A DNA stretch of 64,000 nucleotides from Citrobacter freundii ATCC 8090 = MTCC 1658 = NBRC 12681 (GTDB taxonomy: Bacteria; Pseudomonadota; Gammaproteobacteria; Enterobacterales; Enterobacteriaceae), in NCBI RefSeq assembly GCF_011064845.1, contig NZ_CP049015.1:1674001-1738000 (forward strand), written 5' to 3'. Under the pieces are notes generated by a model. The model ran no database searches. It was not told where the DNA came from and saw only the letters and a list, made by a program, of their open reading frames with translations. Position 1 is the first letter of the stretch. Each line of letters starts with the position of its first letter. This document shows, piece by piece, positions 58,304 through 64,000 of this stretch. The position numbers and the translations under genes are program-made.

Positions 58304-59215
58304 ATGACGAAGCCAGATCTCAATGATTTTGCATGGTTTGTGCATGTTGTAGAGGAAGGAGGATTCGCGGCGGCGGGGCGGGCGCTTGATGAACCGAAAT
58401 CAAAACTAAGCCGACGGATAGCGCAACTGGAAGAGAGGCTGGGGGTTCGACTGATTCAGCGAACCACCCGCCAGTTTAACGTGACGGAAGTGGGGCAAAC
58501 CTTTTACGAACACTGTAAGGCGATGCTGGTTGAAGCGCAGGCGGCGCAGGATGCCATTGCCGCGTTACAGGTTGAACCGCGTGGCGTGGTGAAGTTGACG
58601 TGCCCGGTCACGTTGCTGCATGTGCATATCGGGCCAATGCTTGCTCGTTTTATGGCGCGTTATCCTGACGTATCAGTGCAACTGGAGGCGACAAATCGTC
58701 GTGTTGACGTCGTTGGAGAAGGTCTGGACGTGGCGATTCGCGTCAGGCCCAGACCATTTGAGGATAGCGACCTGGTGATGCGCGTGCTGGCGGACAGGGG
58801 GCATCGTTTGTATGCCAGCCCGCAGTTAATCGAGCAAATGGGGGCGCTACACTCTCCGGCAGAGCTGACACGCTGCCCTGGTTTGAGTCTCGCCTCGGGC
58901 AAACATGTACATCGTTGGGAGTTATTTGGCCCGCAGGGCGCACGGGCAGAGGTGCATTTCACGCCGCGAATGATTACCACCGATATGCTGGCGCTACGTG
59001 AAGCCGCAGTTGCCGGTGTGGGGGTGGTGCAACTTCCGCAACTGATGGTAAAAGATCAATTAGCCGCGGGTGAACTGGTGGCGTTGCTCGACGGTTGGGA
59101 ACCGAAGCGAGAAATTATTCACGCAGTCTTTCCATCACGCAGGGGATTATTGCCTTCAGTGCGCGCTTTAGTAGATTTCTTAACGGAAGAATATGCGCGG
59201 ATGATTGAGGATTAA
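58304..59215 (+). CDS. LysR-family regulator next to the pirin operon
   Basis: This 303-residue LysR regulator has the N-terminal helix-turn-helix GGFAAAGRALDEPKSKLSRRIAQLEERLG (residues about 18-46) and a substrate domain of the AaeR/DmlR-like group (VKLTCPVTLLH, RVDVVGEGLDVAIRV). It is divergent from the pirin/hydrolase operon and most probably controls it. The inducer is unknown. With those two genes it forms a block between serW and infA that K-12 lacks. Confidence 0.87.
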   Translation: MTKPDLNDFAWFVHVVEEGGFAAAGRALDEPKSKLSRRIAQLEERLGVRLIQRTTRQFNVTEVGQTFYEHCKAMLVEAQAAQDAIAALQVEPRGVVKLTCPVTLLHVHIGPMLARFMARYPDVSVQLEATNRRVDVVGEGLDVAIRVRPRPFEDSDLVMRVLADRGHRLYASPQLIEQMGALHSPAELTRCPGLSLASGKHVHRWELFGPQGARAEVHFTPRMITTDMLALREAAVAGVGVVQLPQLMVKDQLAAGELVALLDGWEPKREIIHAVFPSRRGLLPSVRALVDFLTEEYARMIED

Positions 59216-59232
59216 ATACATATCCTCAGCCC

Positions 59233-59263
59233 ACAAAAAAGGCCGGTTAAACCGACCTTTTAT
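59233..59263. terminator. Bidirectional terminator between lysR and infA
   Basis: AAAAAAGGCCGGTTTAACCGACCTTTTATT-type hairpin: AAGGCCGGTT pairs with AACCGACCTT (one wobble), with A and T runs on either side, suited to ending both convergent genes. Confidence 0.85.
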
Positions 59264-59294
59264 TATCTGGACGCCATTCGGGCGTTAAAAACAA

Positions 59295-59513
<219 letters not shown>

Positions 59514-59798
59514 CTAATCCTCTGGGGTATCACTACCGTAATTTGAACCGGCAAGATAATGCCGAAGTTCTTTTAATAAGTAAAGATTTGTGCGTTTAAA
59601 ACACAGCAAATCGGGTTTGGCGCATTACTCTAACCACACACGGCAAAGCCGCACTTAAAGCGCAACGTGTAAGGGAACGAGGAGATAAACGATAGGCGTT
59701 GCCTGACGCGAACTGTTCCTTAACGGCGGCGGGGTAATGGGCTAAACCAACTCTGCGCGACAATTATAACACCCCGACAAAAAATGTGCCGAAAACAT

Positions 59799-60503
59799 TC
59801 ACCCCTGAGGCGAAAATAACGTCCTGGGAACCCAGAAATGGCTCGGTAGCCGCTGCTGGCGCAGTCTGCTCAGGTGTTCAAGGTACTCCCGACGAGGGGT
59901 TTCGACGGCGCCCAGCGAAGCTGTGTGGCTATTTAATACCTGGCAGTCGATTAATTTCCCGCCCTGACGGATAAATTCAGCGCAAAAAACAAGCAGTGCG
60001 GTTTTGGACGCATTTTCCTGACGGCTGAACATTGATTCGCCACAAAATAGTGTACCTTGCGCCACGCCATACATACCGCCCACTAATTCATTTTTTCGCC
60101 ACACTTCAATGGAGTGCGCATGGCCCAGTTCGTGCAGGCGATGGTAGGCGTCCACTACATCATGCGTTATCCAGGTGCCTTCTTCCCGGTCGTTCGCGCA
60201 GCCTTCAATCACCTGACCGAACGCGTAATTGAGCGTCACGCGATAAGGCGAGTTTTTATGAAAGCGTTTCATGCTGCGGCTGAGATGAAATTTCTCGGGC
60301 CAAAGAATGGCGCGTGGATCGGGCGACCACCAAAGGATGGGGTCGCCAGGCGAAAACCACGGGAAAATTCCGCGCTGATAGGCCATTAACAGTCGGGCTG
60401 GGCTGAGATCGCCGCCAAGCGCCAACAAACCGTTAGGCTCGCGTAAAGCGCCTTCCGGTGAAGGGAAGGCTATAGAATGGCGGGACAATTGCACCAGGCG
60501 CAT
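59799..60503 (-). CDS. aat: Leucyl/phenylalanyl-tRNA-protein transferase Aat
   Basis: Aat transfers leucine or phenylalanine from tRNA to proteins with N-terminal arginine or lysine, marking them for ClpS-ClpAP. The 234-residue protein has family motifs [27 protein letters not shown] near residue 15, YQRGIFPWF near 43 and [19 protein letters not shown] near 148. Length equals E. coli Aat. Its partner clpSA, normally just past serW, is not in this window. It lies 44 bases after cydC on the same strand. Confidence 0.96.
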   Translation of the reverse strand: MRLVQLSRHSIAFPSPEGALREPNGLLALGGDLSPARLLMAYQRGIFPWFSPGDPILWWSPDPRAILWPEKFHLSRSMKRFHKNSPYRVTLNYAFGQVIEGCANDREEGTWITHDVVDAYHRLHELGHAHSIEVWRKNELVGGMYGVAQGTLFCGESMFSRQENASKTALLVFCAEFIRQGGKLIDCQVLNSHTASLGAVETPRREYLEHLSRLRQQRLPSHFWVPRTLFSPQG

Positions 60504-60547
60504 GACTGCGAAACTCCACTACGCGAGTTTGATCGTTCAATAATAGC

Positions 60548-62269
60548 TTACAGACGTTGCTTAAACTGGTAATAACGTCCCTGCCGGGCTAACAAATCTG
60601 CGTGATTACCTTGCTCAATAATGTGTCCGTTGTCCATCACTATTATTTGATCAAAACGTGACAAGCCGCGCAGACGATGTGTCACCATCAATACGGTTTT
60701 ATCACGCATGGCATCGCCAATTAATTCAAGCATTTGGCTTTCTGTTGTTGCATCAAGCCCTTCGGTCGGTTCGTCCAGCAGCATCAGTGGGGCATCGTGC
60801 AATAAGGCACGAGCGATAGCCAGACGACGAAGTTCGCCACCAGAAAGCTGTCGACCCCCTTCGCCTAACCAGGCGTTGAGTCCATCACCCTCAAGCAGTT
60901 TGTCCAGACCGACGCGGCACAGCATCGCGGATAATGTGTCATCACTGGCGTGCGGTGCCGCTAGTAGAAGATTGTCGCGAAGCGTCGCGCTGAACAGGTG
61001 CACGCGCTGTGGCACGACGCTGATGCTCTGGCGCAGCGTGGTTTCACTGAGGGCTGAAATCGGCTGCTCATTAATCAGAATTTCGCCGTGCTGCGGATCC
61101 CATGCGCGGGTGAGCAATTGCAGTAACGTTGACTTACCGCATCCGGTGCGACCGAGAATCGCAATATGCTCACCGGGCTGAGCCTGCAGGGAAAGGGTGT
61201 CGAGCGCTTTTTGTGCTTGTCCCGGATAACTGAATGATACATCGCGTAGTGTGAGAGTGACCTGCTCAGAAACCGGGGAACCGGCATCCGGGAAGGTGAC
61301 TTCTGGCTGCTGTTCAGTCAGTTCGGTGATGCGCAGCGCAGAGGCAATAACCTGTCCGAGATGCTGAAACGCGCCGGTGACGGGTGCTAATGCTTCAAAT
61401 GCGGCCAGCGCACAGAAGACAAACAGCGCGATCAGCGCACCAGGCTGGGTATTGCCACCTACGCCACCTGAGGCCATCCATAACATCACAACCACTGCCA
61501 GTGCGCCGACTAACAGCATGACCGCCTGTGATAGCGCCGTTAATTCAGACTGACGTCGTTGAGCTTCATGCCACTGCAACTCGGTGGCTTCCATTTGGGC
61601 GCGGTAACGTTCACTGGCACCAAAGATGGTCAGTTCAGCCTGGCCCTGCAGCCAGGATGTTAACTGCTGACGATACTGCCCACGTAAATGCGTCAAGCTT
61701 TGCCCGGCGCTTTTACCTGCCTGATAAAAGAGTGGGGGCAAGATAAATAAGGTCAGCAGCATAATACCGCCGAGAGTAATAGCCAGCGTGAAATCGAGAA
61801 CGCTTAGCCCCAGCGTGACCACCATGATGACGACAAAAGCGCCTACAAGCGGGGAGAGCACGCGTAAATAGAGATGATCGAGCGTGTCGACATCCGCCAC
61901 CACACGATTAAGCAATTCACCTTGTCCATAACGGGACAGGCCAGCAGGAGAGAGCGGCAGCAGTTTGCTGAAGGTATATATACGCAAATGTTGCAGCACG
62001 CGGAACGTCGCGTCGTGGCTGACCAGTCGCTCGAAATAGCGGCCCGCGGTGCGGGTGATTGCCGCACCGCGTACCCCGGCGGCAGGGAGCATATAGTTAA
62101 AACTGTAAATCCCGGTGACACCCACCACAGCAGAAGCCGACAGGAACCAACCGGAAAGCGTCAGCAAACCAATACTTGCCAACAGTGTGACGATCGCCAG
62201 AACGATCCCCAAGGTTAACATCCATTTGTGACGTTTATACAGCGTCAGATAAGGTAGCAAAGCGCGCAT
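60548..62269 (-). CDS. cydC: Heterodimeric ABC exporter CydC
   Basis: CydC pairs with CydD to export glutathione and cysteine to the periplasm, needed for cytochrome bd assembly. The 573-residue protein has an N-terminal six-helix membrane domain (to about residue 310) and a C-terminal ATPase with Walker A GRTGCGKST near residue 370, signature LSGGELRR near 475 and Walker B LMLLDEPTEGLD. Its ATG directly abuts the cydD stop, so cydD-cydC is one operon. Confidence 0.96.
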   Translation of the reverse strand: MRALLPYLTLYKRHKWMLTLGIVLAIVTLLASIGLLTLSGWFLSASAVVGVTGIYSFNYMLPAAGVRGAAITRTAGRYFERLVSHDATFRVLQHLRIYTFSKLLPLSPAGLSRYGQGELLNRVVADVDTLDHLYLRVLSPLVGAFVVIMVVTLGLSVLDFTLAITLGGIMLLTLFILPPLFYQAGKSAGQSLTHLRGQYRQQLTSWLQGQAELTIFGASERYRAQMEATELQWHEAQRRQSELTALSQAVMLLVGALAVVVMLWMASGGVGGNTQPGALIALFVFCALAAFEALAPVTGAFQHLGQVIASALRITELTEQQPEVTFPDAGSPVSEQVTLTLRDVSFSYPGQAQKALDTLSLQAQPGEHIAILGRTGCGKSTLLQLLTRAWDPQHGEILINEQPISALSETTLRQSISVVPQRVHLFSATLRDNLLLAAPHASDDTLSAMLCRVGLDKLLEGDGLNAWLGEGGRQLSGGELRRLAIARALLHDAPLMLLDEPTEGLDATTESQMLELIGDAMRDKTVLMVTHRLRGLSRFDQIIVMDNGHIIEQGNHADLLARQGRYYQFKQRL

Positions 62270-64000
62270 TTAGATGTCCTCCTGACGATGAGCCAGTAAT
62301 GTCGCAAACGCCCCGTTGGCTGCGCTAAGTTCGGCATAAGTGCCTTGTTCAACGATCTGTCCTTCCTGCATCACCCAGATAGCATCCCAGTCGGCAAGGT
62401 CTTCAAGTTGGTGTGTCACCATCAGCGTAGTCTGGCGGCGTGACGCTGCGTTCAACGCTTGCATCACGCGTTGTTCGCTGTGTGCATCCAGGCTGGCGGC
62501 GGGTTCATCCAGCAGCAGCAACTGACACGGATTGAGTAAGGCGCGAGCCACGGCAACGCGCTGCGCTTGTCCGACAGAAAGTCGAGCCGCCTGATCGCCT
62601 ACTGGTGTATCTACACCCTGCGGCAGTAGCGGTAAAAACTCACTGACCCAGGCGCTGTCGAGTGCGGCCTGCAGCTGTTCTTCGCTGGCATCGGGGCGAG
62701 CAAGCAGCACGTTATCGCGTAACGTGGCGGCAGGAAGCTGCGGATTTTGTCCAACCCAGGACAGCTGTTTGCGCCAGCAATCAGGCGACAGGTCGCGTAG
62801 TTCAAAGCCGTTAATTCGCAGCGATCCCTGATAAGAGAGAAATCCGGACAGGACATTGAGCAACGAACTTTTTCCGGAGCCGCTGCGGCCAACCAGCACC
62901 GCGCGTTGGCCCGCTGGCAGGGTAAAGTTGAGCGGGCCTGCAAGCACTTTACCTTCCGGCGAGGTGATGACCAGATCTCGTGCTTCGATTGACACGGCGT
63001 CTTTTGTCGCCAGCTCAATGTCGCCACGCTCAGGATGTGCAAGCGGGGTTTCCATGAAGGTTTTCAGACTGTCTGCTGCACCAACGGCTTGTGCTTTGGC
63101 GTGATAAAACGTGCCCAGATCGCGCAGGGGCTGGAAAAATTCCGGCGCCAGAATGAGCGCGAGGAAGCCGGCAGCTAATGTGACACCTGTGCCGTAGTGT
63201 CCAAAATCGAGTTCGCCAAGGTAGGAAAAACCGAAGTAAACCGCGACCAGTGCGATGGACAGGGAGGTAAAGAACTCAAGGACACCGGATGACAGGAAAG
63301 CCAGGCGCAGGACTTCCATAGTGCGCTGGCGGAAATCCTGTGACGCAGCGCGGATGCTTTCCGTTTCGGCTTCACCGCGACCAAAGATTCTTAGCGTCTC
63401 CATGCCACGCAGGCGGTCGAGGAAATGGCCGCTGAGGCGAGCAAGAGCCTGAAAATTGCGGCGGTTAGCGTCGGCAGCACCCATACCAACCATCGCCATA
63501 AACAACGGGATCAGCGGGGCAGTTCCAAGCAGAATAAGGGCGGCCACCCAGTTTGACGGGAATACCGCCGCCACGATCAATAAGGGGACGCATACGGCCA
63601 ACGCCATTTGCGGCAGATAACGTGCATAGTAATCATGCATATCGTCAATCTGCTCCAGGATCAACGTGGCCCAACTCCCGGCCGGTTTGCCTTGTATCCA
63701 GGCCGGACCTGCCTGTTGCAGACGGTCAAGCACCTGGCGGCGAATTTCAAAGCGAATATGCTGCCCTGCGTGAAACCCGACCCGTTCGCGTAACCAGACG
63801 ACCCATGCCCGCAGGATGAAAATCAATACCAGCACGATGAAAGGAAGCAGAAGCGCCTCTCGGGGAATATTGGCCATGATCATATGGTCCAGAATTCGGG
63901 CCATGAGCCAGGCCTGAGCGACAATTAACAGGCCGCTCACGAACCCCAACAGGCGCGAAATGTTCAGCCATCGTTGGGAAATTACACTTTGCTGTTTTAA
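62270..64000 (-). CDS. cydD: Heterodimeric ABC exporter CydD (5' end outside window)
   Basis: CydD is the partner of CydC in glutathione/cysteine export. The reading frame is open to the right edge of the window: the first codons visible read LKQQSVISQRWLNISRLLG, which aligns with E. coli CydD from about residue 13, so roughly 12-13 N-terminal residues are missing because of the window edge. The membrane domain fills the first 300 residues. The ATPase has Walker A GRSGSGKSS, a signature reduced to LSVGQAQR (Val for the first Gly) and LLLLDEPAASLD. The changed signature also occurs in E. coli. Confidence 0.96.
   Translation of the reverse strand, partial: LKQQSVISQRWLNISRLLGFVSGLLIVAQAWLMARILDHMIMANIPREALLLPFIVLVLIFILRAWVVWLRERVGFHAGQHIRFEIRRQVLDRLQQAGPAWIQGKPAGSWATLILEQIDDMHDYYARYLPQMALAVCVPLLIVAAVFPSNWVAALILLGTAPLIPLFMAMVGMGAADANRRNFQALARLSGHFLDRLRGMETLRIFGRGEAETESIRAASQDFRQRTMEVLRLAFLSSGVLEFFTSLSIALVAVYFGFSYLGELDFGHYGTGVTLAAGFLALILAPEFFQPLRDLGTFYHAKAQAVGAADSLKTFMETPLAHPERGDIELATKDAVSIEARDLVITSPEGKVLAGPLNFTLPAGQRAVLVGRSGSGKSSLLNVLSGFLSYQGSLRINGFELRDLSPDCWRKQLSWVGQNPQLPAATLRDNVLLARPDASEEQLQAALDSAWVSEFLPLLPQGVDTPVGDQAARLSVGQAQRVAVARALLNPCQLLLLDEPAASLDAHSEQRVMQALNAASRRQTTLMVTHQLEDLADWDAIWVMQEGQIVEQGTYAELSAANGAFATLLAHRQEDI

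Noticed and set aside
55990..59230. Integrative island or prophage attached at serW
   Set aside because: The 19-bp tRNA ends could suggest att sites, but they are spaced at exactly one repeat period, no integrase is present, and no further copy of the 19 bp is seen near infA.
62270..64000. cydD as a 5'-truncated pseudogene
   Set aside because: The frame is open to the window edge and aligns to E. coli CydD from about residue 13, so only the window boundary cuts it.

Overview
The window is chromosomal DNA from an enteric gammaproteobacterium of the Escherichia/Salmonella/Citrobacter group. Most proteins match E. coli K-12 counterparts closely in sequence and length, and the gene order follows the K-12 segment from glnQ to cydD. 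The differences from K-12 (a chromosomal aadA relative, an extra four-gene locus beside rybB, a YcaC/pirin/LysR block beside serW) point to a Citrobacter-like species rather than E. coli itself. The genus call is inference.

Layout, left to right. 1-7400: glutamine transporter glnHPQ, dps, rhtA, ompX, opgE and the small protein gene mntS. 7400-12150: mntR-ybiR, ldtB, ybiT and an ERIC element. 12150-18770: ybiU, ybiV, the glycyl-radical pair ybiY-ybiW and fsaA, with one inverted-repeat motif shared by three of the promoters. 18770-28230: moeAB, an aadA-type nucleotidyltransferase, then iaaA-gsiABCD (isoaspartyl peptidase and glutathione importer). 28230-39620: rimO, bssR, yliI, gstB, dacC, deoR, ybjG, mdfA, ybjH, ybjI, ybjJ, rcdA. 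39620-44050: accessory locus LysR / EamA transporter / atypical SDR / Bcr-CflA efflux pump. 44070-55900: sigma-E sRNA rybB, ybjL, ybjM, grxA, ybjC-nfsA-rimK-ybjN, potFGHI-ybjO, rlmC. 55900-56500: a BIME, two 181-bp repeats carrying the 3' end of tRNA-Ser, and serW. 56600-64000: YcaC-like hydrolase, pirin, LysR, then infA, aat, cydC and a 5'-truncated cydD.

Systems that hang together: anaerobic sugar-alcohol-phosphate breakdown (ybiYW with fsaA, probably co-regulated with the oxygenase ybiU and phosphatase ybiV); peptide and glutathione salvage (iaaA-gsiABCD); putrescine and glutamine uptake with candidate sigma-54 promoters; manganese control (mntR, mntS, MntR box); redox defence (grxA, nfsA, gstB, dps).

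Main points of interest: (1) the shared ybiU/ybiV/ybiY operator, (2) tRNA-derived tandem repeats downstream of serW, (3) a junction rlmC-serW where K-12 has about 27 kb (artJ to clpA), (4) the accessory locus beside rybB with an SDR lacking the YxxxK motif, and (5) an intact chromosomal aadA. I saw no CRISPR array, prophage, insertion sequence or transposase.
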